64,000 bases of DNA from Eubacteriales bacterium mix99 (GTDB lineage: Bacteria > Bacillota > Clostridia > Caldicoprobacterales > DTU083): the NCBI GenBank assembly GCA_038396605.1, contig CP121690.1, positions 310,001-374,000 of the forward strand, in the 5' to 3' direction. Shown piece after piece: positions 50,289 through 58,573 of this stretch. Below the pieces are notes generated by a model that did no database searches, was not told where the DNA came from, and saw only the letters and a program-made list of their open reading frames with translations. The stretch's first letter is position 1, and each line of letters opens with the position of its first letter. The translations under genes were made by a program, and so were the position numbers.

Positions 50289-51626
50289 CTACTCTTGTTT
50301 CTCCTTTTTATCCTGCTGTTCTTTGGGCTTGTGATCCGGGAAGAAATGCTCCCTCAGTGCCCAGAGTCCCACTGCCGGATTACTGATGTAGTAAATGGTC
50401 CCGCCGTCCTCCAGCGTATGGAACCCATCCGTCAAAGTTTCAGGATTGTACTTTTTGACTGCCTCGCGGTAGGGCATATAATGAAAGTTGACGCCTTCCA
50501 CTTCCTCCCGGGTCAGCTTTTCCACCGCGTAGGTAATACGGAACCTGCCGTCGGAAGAGCCATGAATCAAATGGGCGGCCACGGAAAGATTGCTCTTCAG
50601 TCCCTCATCATTTTTTTGATAGAGATCCAGGATCCTTTTCCTGCCCACATAGCCATATTTACGGATGAACCGGTCGTTGTCGGGATCCTCCCCGAACTGC
50701 CGGACCCCCGGTGCCAGTATGATCAGATCCCCGTCGTCCGCAATGGCCATCCTTGTGCGATAAATGGCCTTGTTGCCCAGCCAGGTGCTTTTGAATTCGG
50801 AAGGATCCAGATAAACGACGACTTTCTGAAAAGGCTGGTCCACAAAGGTCAGATTCTTCTCCTGACTCAAAGCCACCGCTTCCTCAAATATCCTGCGTCC
50901 CCGCCCGATAAAAAGTCCGTTCATCCGTTGACGACCTTCTGTCCTGGACGTTACGGTCAGCACATACAGCAGCGGGATATCCTTCAAAAACTTCTGCTCG
51001 GCATAATCAAAGACCCGGCGGACCGGGGTCTCATCCCGCCCCATCATCCGCTCCAGGCCATAGATGGCTCCCAGCATATGGCTTTTATTGATCATTTGAA
51101 AACCGCCGCAGCCCACCAGAATGTTCTTGGTATAGTTGGCCATCCCCACCACTTCGTGAGGAACGACCTGCCCCAGGGAAATGATCAGATCATAGGAAGG
51201 ATCCACCAGACGTTTGTTTACCTGAACATCAATGGAATAATCGATGAGTCCGTCGGAAACCTCCCGGACGAACGAACCGGGCACCTGCCCCAGAGTCACC
51301 ACATCAGTACGCCAGTTATGTACCAGGAATCGCTCCCTGGGAATGTCGGCCCCGAACATTTCGGTGATTTCCTCATTGGTCATGGGCATATGGGTGCCCA
51401 AAGCCGGCATGATATCCACATGACAGGCAGGAGAAAGCAATTTATAGTACAGATTTGTCAGCTTTCCCGTGCCGGAATGAAACCGGGTAAAATCGGGCGG
51501 CAGCAGCAGGACCTTTTGAAGCGGCCTCCCGTACTGTTCCCGGTATCGGACCAGGGATTCGGAAAGGGATTCCTTCAGGACACTGTCCGTCAGGCCCCCG
51601 TCATCCTTTCGGATTATTTCAACCAT
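50289..51626 (-). CDS. LarA-like nickel-pincer racemase family protein (DUF2088)
   Basis: 445 residues from ATG 51626 (AAAGGTGG 9 nt upstream). Family marks are PPDFTRFHSG (replacing the D-x-T-R of LarA), PALGTHMPMTNEEITEMFG, SLGQVVPHEVVGMANYTKNILVGCGG and INKSHMLGA. LarA itself racemises lactate with a nickel-pincer cofactor made by LarB/C/E, which are not in this window. Many LarA homologues act on other 2-hydroxyacids or sugar acids; with its neighbours this one may handle a sugar acid (inference). Confidence 0.8.
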   Translation of the reverse strand: MVEIIRKDDGGLTDSVLKESLSESLVRYREQYGRPLQKVLLLPPDFTRFHSGTGKLTNLYYKLLSPACHVDIMPALGTHMPMTNEEITEMFGADIPRERFLVHNWRTDVVTLGQVPGSFVREVSDGLIDYSIDVQVNKRLVDPSYDLIISLGQVVPHEVVGMANYTKNILVGCGGFQMINKSHMLGAIYGLERMMGRDETPVRRVFDYAEQKFLKDIPLLYVLTVTSRTEGRQRMNGLFIGRGRRIFEEAVALSQEKNLTFVDQPFQKVVVYLDPSEFKSTWLGNKAIYRTRMAIADDGDLIILAPGVRQFGEDPDNDRFIRKYGYVGRKRILDLYQKNDEGLKSNLSVAAHLIHGSSDGRFRITYAVEKLTREEVEGVNFHYMPYREAVKKYNPETLTDGFHTLEDGGTIYYISNPAVGLWALREHFFPDHKPKEQQDKKEKQE

Positions 51627-51811
51627 AATCAATGTACCACCTTTCCGGATGCAATATGGATTTCCGGTCCTCCGAAAAAACTCTTTGTCCGTATCTTGGA
51701 CTTGTTCTTTTTCAAGGCAGCCTGGCAGCTTTTCAGGCCGCCGATTGTTTCGGCCTGGTATGTAAGCGCTTACAAAGATTATAGCACAGATGGATATTAC
51801 GGTCAAAAATT

Positions 51812-52831
51812 TCATTCGTTCTCCTTCACGAAAACATTCATCACCGGCCAGGCAGGATCCGCATAAAAGCGATGACCGCCATTCCCTACTACAAGTCGGC
51901 AATGGTCTTCCACGCCTGCCACACGGAACAGGGACCGGGCCAGTTCATAGCTTTTTTTTGCTCCGGATAACGGAAAAATGGGATCGTCTTTTCCCGCAAC
52001 GATTTCCAGATAACGCGGCGCGATCAGGCCTGCCAGATCCCCCATTTCAAAATATCGGCGAATGCCGGGAATATAGTTGCAGGTACAATGATGTCTGGCG
52101 GCGATGGAATCCTCGTAGGTGCAGACTGCACTGCCTGACATGACATAGGAAATACGGGGCTCCAGGCATCCGGCGTAAAAAGCTGCCGTTCCTCCTCCCG
52201 AATTTCCCATGCAGATAATTTTATGGGCATCCACCATTGAAAAATGTTTCTCCAGTACATCAATCGCCCTCTGGATATCCCACACCCGTTCCCCCATCGT
52301 GGTCCTTCCGATCAAAAGAGCCGTCATGGTGGAATTCTGGCAGTCGGGCCCTTTTTCCGTCCCGCCGCACTCTCCAAAATTCCTTTGCTCCATCGCCAGG
52401 GCACAATAACCTTCCCTCACCGCGCGGATGGCAAAATCCTGGTCCTCTCCGACAGCGGATCCTTCCTCCCCCGGATCCGCATGCTTTGATCTGCCCAGGG
52501 AAAGATGCATCCCCGTGGTATGCCCCTGCAGACATATTACTACAGGCAGGGGCTCCGCTTTCCCCCTTGGCACCAGCAAATGGCAGGGAACAAAATATCC
52601 TTCCTCACTTTGAAATCGAAAACGGATCTCCCGGAATTTTTCTTTCTCCTCTGTGTATTCCACTGAAAGCTCATCGGCACATCTTTCAAAAGGCAGCCCC
52701 AGCAGCTCCGTAAGTTTTTGACGGGCCTTCCCCTGCCAGTTCTCAAAGGGCTCCTTCCCATCATAACGCATGGACGGCACCATTTTTGCCAACAGGGACT
52801 GGTTATGCTCATACGGTGTCACACACTTCAT
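51812..52831 (-). CDS. Alpha/beta hydrolase, acetyl-xylan-esterase-like
   Basis: 339 residues from ATG 52831 (GAGAGGGGTGCAAAA ahead). Lid-like N-terminus, LPVVICLQGHTTGMH oxyanion region, nucleophile in MGNSGGGTAAFYAG, and the catalytic acid/His near GKDDPIFPLSG and GGHRFY. Similar to cytosolic carbohydrate-esterase family members. No signal peptide. Neighbour of a sulfatase on one side and a LarA-like gene on the other, suggesting removal of an ester group from an imported modified sugar. Confidence 0.78.
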   Translation of the reverse strand: MKCVTPYEHNQSLLAKMVPSMRYDGKEPFENWQGKARQKLTELLGLPFERCADELSVEYTEEKEKFREIRFRFQSEEGYFVPCHLLVPRGKAEPLPVVICLQGHTTGMHLSLGRSKHADPGEEGSAVGEDQDFAIRAVREGYCALAMEQRNFGECGGTEKGPDCQNSTMTALLIGRTTMGERVWDIQRAIDVLEKHFSMVDAHKIICMGNSGGGTAAFYAGCLEPRISYVMSGSAVCTYEDSIAARHHCTCNYIPGIRRYFEMGDLAGLIAPRYLEIVAGKDDPIFPLSGAKKSYELARSLFRVAGVEDHCRLVVGNGGHRFYADPAWPVMNVFVKENE

Positions 52832-52896
52832 TTTTGCACCCCTCTCTCCCATAATTATATTACGGCAATACCCGGATTGGATCTCCTGCTTCCTGC

Positions 52897-54396
52897 TTAT
52901 CCCTTTTTCCGGGTTGCATTTTTCATGGGCAGGCCGGTACCGTAATCCAGCTGCCGGTCCTCAAAGTAAGGATCTTCCTCCCGCTGGCGCGTCATCAGCG
53001 TATAGTCCCAGGTTGCCGGGGAGGCATCCTCCCTCCAGGGACGCCTTTCCCAATAATATCCGCGAAACGGATCGCGGGTCTCGTTCATATGCTGCAAAAG
53101 AACATCATGAAGCTGATTGCGGATCTTCCTGTGCCGGGCAGATGAAATCAGATTTTTCATTTCCCCCGGATCCTCCTGCAAGTCATACAGTTCATCCCCG
53201 GATAACAGGTTGATTGTCAGTTTGTACCGTCCGTCAAATACGGTGCGCAGGGGCTGAAAGCCGCCAAATCCGTCATGATCCACTTCATATCGGCCAAACT
53301 CCATAAACACATAATCATTGACCCGTACGGCCGGGTCTTCGATTCCCCTGAGAAGGCTCTTTCCCTCCAGGACAGGGGGAATGGTGGCGTCCATCATTTC
53401 CAGAATGGTCGGCGTCAGATTGATATGGGAGACGGGATGAGGATCCACCTGTCCCCGGGGCACCCCTTTCCCCTTTATAATCAAAGGAATCCGGGTAATC
53501 TCATCATAAGCACAGGGACCTTTCCCCGTCAGATTATGAGAGCAGAGCATATCGCCGTGATCGGAGGTATAAATGACAATCGCATCCTGTGCGTACTGTT
53601 CCACCGCACCCATTACCAGGCCAATCTCATGGTCAATGTAGCTGTTGCACCCAAACAAGAACGGCGCGCGGATACGCAGATCCGACTTGTCCCTTTCCAT
53701 CTGTTCCCTGCCCCAGATCTTTTGGTGTTCGGGTTTCCCACGCATATCATCATATACATTATCGCTGATGGGGAAAGCAAAATCCTGATACATTTTGGAA
53801 TAAGGCATCGGGCAAATGGAAGGAGAGTGGGGTTCATCATAGGAAAGGACCAGAAAAAAATCCTCACTGTGACAGCGTTTCAGAAAGTCGATGGCCCGGT
53901 CGGTGCATCGGTGTCCAAAGGGAAAGGTCTCCGAAAAGTCCCGGCTCAGCATGAGATCTGCATTCCGGGAATCCAGCCGTTCCCGGTCTGTCAGTTCCTC
54001 CAGGTAGTTTCTCATATCGTACCAATATTCAGGGTCCCAGCCATCGGGACATTTCCCCAGACCGAAATAATCTCCTCCGTCCAGATGATATTTTCCGATA
54101 TATGCAGTATGGACTCCTTCCTTGGAAAGCCGCTGCCCAATGGTCCTCGCATTATTGGAAAGGCCGGAGCTGTTTGCCCAGCTGCCCACGGAATGCGGGT
54201 ATTGGCCGGTAAAAATGCCAGCGCGGGCAGGCTGGCATACCGGCTGTGTCGTATACGCCCGGTCATATCGGATCCCTTCCCCCGCCAGCCGGTCCAGATT
54301 GGGCGTTCTCAGCCCGGTATTCCGGTAGCACCCAAGCATATCCCAGCGCTGGGTGTCGGTCATGATGAAAACGATCTTCCGACTTTTTAGCATCAC
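52897..54396 (-). CDS. Cys-type sulfatase
   Basis: 499 residues. The formylglycine motif is C54-Q-P-A-R58-A-G-I-F-T-G, with metal ligand D14 in MTDTQRWD and a later YTSDHGDMLCSH. The C-terminus has the usual four-strand domain. Cys-type sulfatases need an activating enzyme (anSME in anaerobes), not found in the window. No signal peptide, so it acts in the cytosol on an imported sulfated compound. AGGAGGAAAAAGCGTG precedes ATG 54396. Probably first gene of a five-gene unit down to gnd. Confidence 0.9.
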   Translation of the reverse strand: MMLKSRKIVFIMTDTQRWDMLGCYRNTGLRTPNLDRLAGEGIRYDRAYTTQPVCQPARAGIFTGQYPHSVGSWANSSGLSNNARTIGQRLSKEGVHTAYIGKYHLDGGDYFGLGKCPDGWDPEYWYDMRNYLEELTDRERLDSRNADLMLSRDFSETFPFGHRCTDRAIDFLKRCHSEDFFLVLSYDEPHSPSICPMPYSKMYQDFAFPISDNVYDDMRGKPEHQKIWGREQMERDKSDLRIRAPFLFGCNSYIDHEIGLVMGAVEQYAQDAIVIYTSDHGDMLCSHNLTGKGPCAYDEITRIPLIIKGKGVPRGQVDPHPVSHINLTPTILEMMDATIPPVLEGKSLLRGIEDPAVRVNDYVFMEFGRYEVDHDGFGGFQPLRTVFDGRYKLTINLLSGDELYDLQEDPGEMKNLISSARHRKIRNQLHDVLLQHMNETRDPFRGYYWERRPWREDASPATWDYTLMTRQREEDPYFEDRQLDYGTGLPMKNATRKKG

Positions 54397-54662
54397 GCTT
54401 TTTCCTCCTGTTTAGTTTCTTATTTAAATCCTTATTTGATTTCTTCCGGATGTCTCTTCCGGAGGCATTCCGCCCGCCATGGTTGACCACTCCATTGTGT
54501 ATGCCAAACCGTTTCGCCTTTTCATTATATATCCAATTTCCGAGCTTGCCAAGAACACAGGCAATGAGTCCGGAAATTCCAGTTAAACCTCTCAGATCGT
54601 AAAAATAAATAAAAAAATGGAAGAGTATCTTCACTCTCCGCATACCTTACGATTCATGTTCA
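54397..54662. other. Intergenic region upstream of the sulfatase gene
   Basis: No gene supported. A minus-strand TATAAT at about 54524-54529 may belong to the sulfatase promoter, but no matching -35 box is clear. Confidence 0.3.
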
Positions 54663-54914
54663 ATCTGGTTCACAATCTGGCTTGGAGGTGCGATCAATGC
54701 AGCCACAGCTGCAGGCAAAGGCGCCGGTGGATGGGCTTCCGTTTATGACGCCATTGATGCAATGGCTGACCGTAGATTCATCCCGTATTTCCCCTGTGAA
54801 AAGAATCGCCAAACTTACCGAAAATTAATGAACGAATATGTCCTGCTGCATGATTATTTTGGCTGCCATGGCAACGATGTTATGAAACGACTACGATCCT
54901 TACAGAATATATAA
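54663..54914 (+). pseudogene. C-terminal remnant of an FGGY sugar kinase (ribulokinase-like)
   Basis: Plus-strand frame reading IWLGGAINAATAAGKGAGGW...DAMADRRFIPYFPCEKNRQTYRKLMNEYVLLHDYFG...GNDVMKRLRSLQNI, then stop. This matches the end of L-ribulokinase-type kinases (LHDYFG...NDVMKRL). The rest of the kinase, including the ATP and sugar sites, is missing and no start exists, so it is a fossil on the opposite strand to the sulfatase unit. Confidence 0.7.
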
Positions 54915-55220
54915 ATATATTATCAAGGCATTGATGGCCATGACCATACATAATCAAAAACTCACTTTTAGGAGAAGGAAGTACATAGATCATAAAAACG
55001 CCAAACAGTATTCGAGATCCTAAAAATTAAATACGAATTCATGAATATTCAGGCAAATGTGATAATTCAGCTTGTGAAGCCGCATTTGCCTGTGATATTC
55101 TTATAACAGGCTTCCGATTGGCCCTGCGGCTGTCAAACGCTCATCGTATCCGAGCACCTATCGTGTCCGTAAGGATCCAATATGGTGAAAATATTGAGAC
55201 CGCTGTGAAGGGGGATCCCG
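54915..55220. other. Gene-free stretch
   Basis: Nothing recognisable; the right end carries AAGGGGGATCCCG, the ribosome site of the next gene. Confidence 0.3.
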
Positions 55221-55685
55221 ATGAAAAGTAAACTGAATATCACCAAAACATTGAACCGTATAGCAGATCTTGTGGAATTGATCATTGCATTCATTATAAT
55301 TATCGCCGTTTTATGCCTTCTGGGACATGTGATCGCCGGCTTGTTCACCCGGCAATTTTTATTGGGCCAGTTTGATTTTCATGAGCTGCTGTCCGGACTG
55401 TTCAATATCATCATTGGCCTGGAGTTTACGCGGATGCTCTGCAAGCATACCCCTGAAACCATCGTTGAGGTACTCATGTTTGCCACAGCCAGGCAGATGA
55501 TTGTGGAGCACTCCGGCCCGTTGGATACGCTACTGGGCGTTATTGCCATCGGCCTGTTGTTTGCCATGCGGAAATATCTTCAGCCAGGGCTTTCCGAGGA
55601 GGACGGCAATATATACATCAAAAATCTTCGGCATACGATAAGAAAACGAAGAAACAAAAAGGAACTGCCGGAGGAAGACAGCTAA
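55221..55685 (+). CDS. PsiE-like small membrane protein
   Basis: 154 residues with about four membrane helices (21-41, 60-78, 84-102 and 103-115). The stretch GLEFTRMLCKHTPETIVEVLMFATARQMIVEH is characteristic of the phosphate-starvation-inducible E family, whose function is unknown. The C-terminus is very basic (TIRKRRNKKE). AAGGGGGATCCCG precedes the ATG. Confidence 0.7.
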   Translation: MKSKLNITKTLNRIADLVELIIAFIIIIAVLCLLGHVIAGLFTRQFLLGQFDFHELLSGLFNIIIGLEFTRMLCKHTPETIVEVLMFATARQMIVEHSGPLDTLLGVIAIGLLFAMRKYLQPGLSEEDGNIYIKNLRHTIRKRRNKKELPEEDS

Positions 55686-55919
55686 GACAGCAGCGAAGCT
55701 TAAAGTCCGAACCCCCCCTTTGACAGGGCCTATGGCATCTATCTGAAGTCTGGCGGCAAAGCAGGTACGGCCTATCAGAACGGAAAGGCCCTGCAATAAG
55801 CACTGCCGGATGGTCTCTCACGGGAGAGCCTGATATCGGATTCTCCTTTTCCTTTCTCATCATCTCGGGTGTCTACCGGACCGGGGTACGGAATAGATTA
55901 ATACAGGAGGTGCATTTTC
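55686..55919. other. Intergenic stretch with stem-loop and possible coding remnant
   Basis: A short frame ending at about 55798 reads YGIYLKSGGKAGTAYQNGK then stop, with no start; it follows a C7 run. GAGAGCC...GGATTCTCC at about 55823-55846 can form a small hairpin. No gene is claimed. Confidence 0.3.
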
Positions 55920-56645
55920 ATGAAACATCCGGTCCGGCATCCACGAAATAAAACAAGGAATGAAGCCATCAGGGAAAAGGTCAAGCCGCTGGTCTCCGTC
56001 CTCATTCTTGCGGTTATGCTGGTCTCCCTGTATGTCAGCAGCTACATTCCGTTTGACCGATATGTAAGCAAACAGATTGCGACATTCAACGCCATTGGAA
56101 CCGGCAGAGGCACCAACGGCACGAACGCAATTCCCAGTGAAGAAGGCAAAGGCAAAGCCATAGGGACAGGCAAAGTCATAAATACAGGCAGCTCCAAGGC
56201 AAACCAGGCCGTCCGTACAGACGATACCGATAAAGCCGGCACAAAAGGGGATCATTACGGATACCTCCAGCCGCAGGTGGTGGACGGCTTTTCAGAGGAG
56301 CCGATCCAGGGAGCCACTGTGGTGATTCCCGAGATCAACCAGAAGTTTGTGACCGCTGAGGATGGATACACAGCTGCGATCCGGATCCCGATACAGGAAG
56401 ACGCGCATTTTGAAAAGATCGAGCCAAAGCCATGGAGCGAGGTTACGATCCTGGTATATTGTCCGGACTACATTGAATATGCCCTTTTTCAGGCTCATGT
56501 GTGGGAAAGCCAGTCCAGAAAGGGACCAAAGATATTGCTGTTTCCAAAGGAAAAAGGCAAGGAAAATGAGCCTTTTGGCGTAGTGGAGGGTCCGCATCGG
56601 ATCTGGATCAAGGAGTTGGTGGAAAAATACCGGCCAAAGAAATAG
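55920..56645 (+). CDS. Membrane-anchored protein with carboxypeptidase-regulatory-like domain
   Basis: 241 residues: basic N-terminus, one membrane helix (24-43), a Gly/Thr/Lys-rich linker (55-110), and a small beta domain (about 115-200; PQVVDGFSEEPIQGATVVIP...TAEDGYTAAIRIPI) resembling transthyretin-like/CarboxypepD_reg folds. Predicted outside the membrane. No specific family or role. ACAGGAGGTGCATTTTC precedes the ATG. Same strand as the PsiE-like gene, 235 nt away. Confidence 0.6.
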   Translation: MKHPVRHPRNKTRNEAIREKVKPLVSVLILAVMLVSLYVSSYIPFDRYVSKQIATFNAIGTGRGTNGTNAIPSEEGKGKAIGTGKVINTGSSKANQAVRTDDTDKAGTKGDHYGYLQPQVVDGFSEEPIQGATVVIPEINQKFVTAEDGYTAAIRIPIQEDAHFEKIEPKPWSEVTILVYCPDYIEYALFQAHVWESQSRKGPKILLFPKEKGKENEPFGVVEGPHRIWIKELVEKYRPKK

Positions 56646-56741
56646 GGCTGAAGAGATAGGGTCAAAGAAATCAGATCAGGGAAATAGGGCACGGATAGAG
56701 AAACCCCTGAATCCGGAACCCGGGAAAGTACGACCGCGGCA

Positions 56742-57626
56742 TCAGCCGCTGAACCCCTCCCCCGTCACCTCCCTTACATCGGCTACCAGAATAAAGGCAG
56801 CGGAATCGATTTCATGGATCATGCCCTTCAATTCGGCTATCTGCGTCCGGTTGACCGCGCAGAGTATGACATCTTTTCCCTTGCCGGTATAGGCGCCTTT
56901 TCCGCTCAGCAAGGTAGCTCCCCGGTCCAGTTCCTTCAAAATCCATTGGGAGATTTCTTCGGAGTGATCCGATATGATGAAAACAGCCTTGGCCGAATTC
57001 AGACCTTCCTGCACCATATCCACCACTTTTGAGCTCAGGGCCAGCGCCACAACAGCGTACAGGCCCTGGCTGGGTCCCAGAAAAATAGCTGCCAGCAGCA
57101 CCACGGACAGATCCACCATAAACAGCACCAGACCGACGGAAATGGATGAGAAATGCTGATGGATCAGTCTGGCAAGGAGATCCGTCCCGCCGGTGGTGGC
57201 GTTCATGCGGAAAATAATGCCAAGCCCCAGTCCCATCAGAATTCCGCCGTAGATGGAGGCCAGGAGGCTGTCGTTGGTAAGCGCTGGTACCTTGACCAGG
57301 TCAATGAACACCGAAAGGAGAATGGTGGCAAGCAGTGTCCGGACGCCGAATGTTCCTCCCAACTGCCGAATGCCGGTTAAAAACAGAGGAATATTCAGAA
57401 CCAGGGTCGTAACGCCAACCGGGAAATCAAACAGAAAATAAAAAACGGAAGCAAGTCCGCTTAATCCGCCCGGTGCGATTTCATTGGGAATAAAGAAAAA
57501 ATTAAAGGAAAGAGCCGTCAGAAGGGAGCCCAATACGATTAGAAAATATTCCTTTATCACGCTTTTGTTCATTGTTTTGCTTTTGTTCATTGTTTTGCTT
57601 TTTTTCATTGTTTTGCTTTTTTTCAT
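56742..57626 (-). CDS. YitT-family membrane protein with N-terminal hexapeptide repeats
   Basis: 294 residues. After an unusual start of repeated M-(K/N)-K-S-K-T units (residues 1-22), the protein has the YitT pattern: KEYFLIVLGSLLTALSFNFFFIPNEIAPGGLSG, five to six helices, MNATTGGTDLLAR, and a C-terminal DUF2179 domain (SGKGAYTGKGKDVILCAVNRTQI). Function unknown; members are common in Bacillota. The repeats come from 18-nt tandem repeats, each with an ATG. The nearest ribosome site, AAAGGAG, is 16 nt from the first ATG. Confidence 0.85.
   Translation of the reverse strand: MKKSKTMKKSKTMNKSKTMNKSVIKEYFLIVLGSLLTALSFNFFFIPNEIAPGGLSGLASVFYFLFDFPVGVTTLVLNIPLFLTGIRQLGGTFGVRTLLATILLSVFIDLVKVPALTNDSLLASIYGGILMGLGLGIIFRMNATTGGTDLLARLIHQHFSSISVGLVLFMVDLSVVLLAAIFLGPSQGLYAVVALALSSKVVDMVQEGLNSAKAVFIISDHSEEISQWILKELDRGATLLSGKGAYTGKGKDVILCAVNRTQIAELKGMIHEIDSAAFILVADVREVTGEGFSG
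57562..57626 (-). repeat. 18-bp tandem repeat encoding the YitT N-terminus
   Basis: Minus-strand units ATGAA(A/C)AAAAGCAAAACA, three and a half copies: two with AAA and then AAC variants. Each unit brings an in-frame ATG, so repeat-number change would change only the length of the N-terminal tail. The preceding DNA (AAAGGAGTACTTCTTAATTA) also resembles the following codons for KEYFLI, as if duplicated. Confidence 0.75.
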
Positions 57627-57737
57627 ATGTAATTAAGAAGTACTCCTTTACTGCTAAATATCCTGTCCCTGTTATTATACCATTTTCAGCGTACAGTTTG
57701 AAGGATCCTCTCCCGGAAGCTTGTCCCAAATCAAAAA

Positions 57738-57766
57738 GGATTGTAAGTCAGGTTCCCTTACAATCC
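57738..57766 (-). terminator. Terminator of the mazEF operon
   Basis: Perfect 10-bp stem (GGATTGTAAG / CTTACAATCC, 9-nt loop) followed on the minus strand by TTTTTGATTT, six nucleotides past the toxin stop. Confidence 0.88.
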
Positions 57767-57770
57767 CTCA

Positions 57771-58124
57771 TCAGAGTTCTATCAAACCGAAGCTGATCTG
57801 AATGGCCTCATCCACGGTTTTCATGACTTCCGCAGACAGGAATCCGATCTTTTCCTTCAGCCTTTTCTTGTCTATGGTCCGAACCTGTTCCATCAGAATT
57901 ACCGAATCCTTTGGCAGGCCATAGTCCCTGGCACTGATTTCCACATGGGTTGGAAGCTTTCCTCTGTTGATCTGGGATGTGATGGCAGCAATAATCACGG
58001 TGGGACTGTACTTATTGCCGATATCATTCTGGACAACCAGCACCGGTCGGACACCACCCTGCTCGGAACCCACCACGGGGCTCAAATCGGCATAATAGAT
58101 TTCTCCTCTTCTTACCATGGTCAT
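57771..58124 (-). CDS. mazF: MazF/EndoA-type mRNA interferase toxin
   Basis: 117 residues. Nearly canonical Gram-positive Endo[50 protein letters not shown] and [13 protein letters not shown]. It cuts single-stranded RNA at short sequence sites when free of antitoxin. The ATG overlaps the antitoxin stop (ATGA). A second in-frame ATG two codons on is an equally good start. This housekeeping-type pair near acpS and nnr is the common clostridial/bacillar arrangement. Confidence 0.95.
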   Translation of the reverse strand: MTMVRRGEIYYADLSPVVGSEQGGVRPVLVVQNDIGNKYSPTVIIAAITSQINRGKLPTHVEISARDYGLPKDSVILMEQVRTIDKKRLKEKIGFLSAEVMKTVDEAIQISFGLIEL

Positions 58125-58405
58125 TCACACTCCGATAAAATGGCCTCATATTCCTCCAATGCCCGGACATCCGACTCCAGGCCGACTTCTGTCATCTCTG
58201 AGTTGATCCTGGCCATTTCTTCATAGCCTTTTTTCATCTTCTCCCTTATCTCTATCCTATGCCTTTCCCGTATATAAAGTTTCATCGCTTCACGAATAAA
58301 TTCGCTGCGATTCTTTTTCTCAATGGCTACGATCTCGTCCACTTCCTGAAGCAAACTGTCCGGCAGACTCACTAAAATCTTCTTCAACTCAGCCACAGAA
58401 GGCAC
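58121..58405 (-). CDS. mazE: MazE/EndoAI-type antitoxin (ribbon-helix-helix)
   Basis: 94 residues. N-terminal RHH domain ([40 protein letters not shown]) binds the operon's DNA. The C-terminal tail ([26 protein letters not shown]) neutralises MazF. Translationally coupled to the toxin. AGGAGGTGCCTTCTGTG lies upstream. Confidence 0.92.
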   Translation of the reverse strand: MPSVAELKKILVSLPDSLLQEVDEIVAIEKKNRSEFIREAMKLYIRERHRIEIREKMKKGYEEMARINSEMTEVGLESDVRALEEYEAILSECE

Positions 58406-58573
58406 CTCCTAAATTGCTGCATCCCACTGAAAAATCCCTGCAGAAATTCTTACAACTTTGCATTTTGCATTATGCACTTAGTATATTCTACGATGGCAGA
58501 AATAATCCTGCTGGCAATATATTCCTTGCTATCTTGCCCCCTCCCATGAAGAAGAAACAGGGATCCGCTGCAT

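Noticed and set aside
50295-51866. 523-codon plus-strand frame opposite the LarA-like gene
   Set aside because: Mirror frame of a well-supported family protein; composition is that of an antisense translation.
57502-57729. Alternative minus-strand frame overlapping the yitT start (EKKQNNE repeats)
   Set aside because: It is another frame of the 18-bp repeat array and stops inside yitT; the YitT frame has a full family match.
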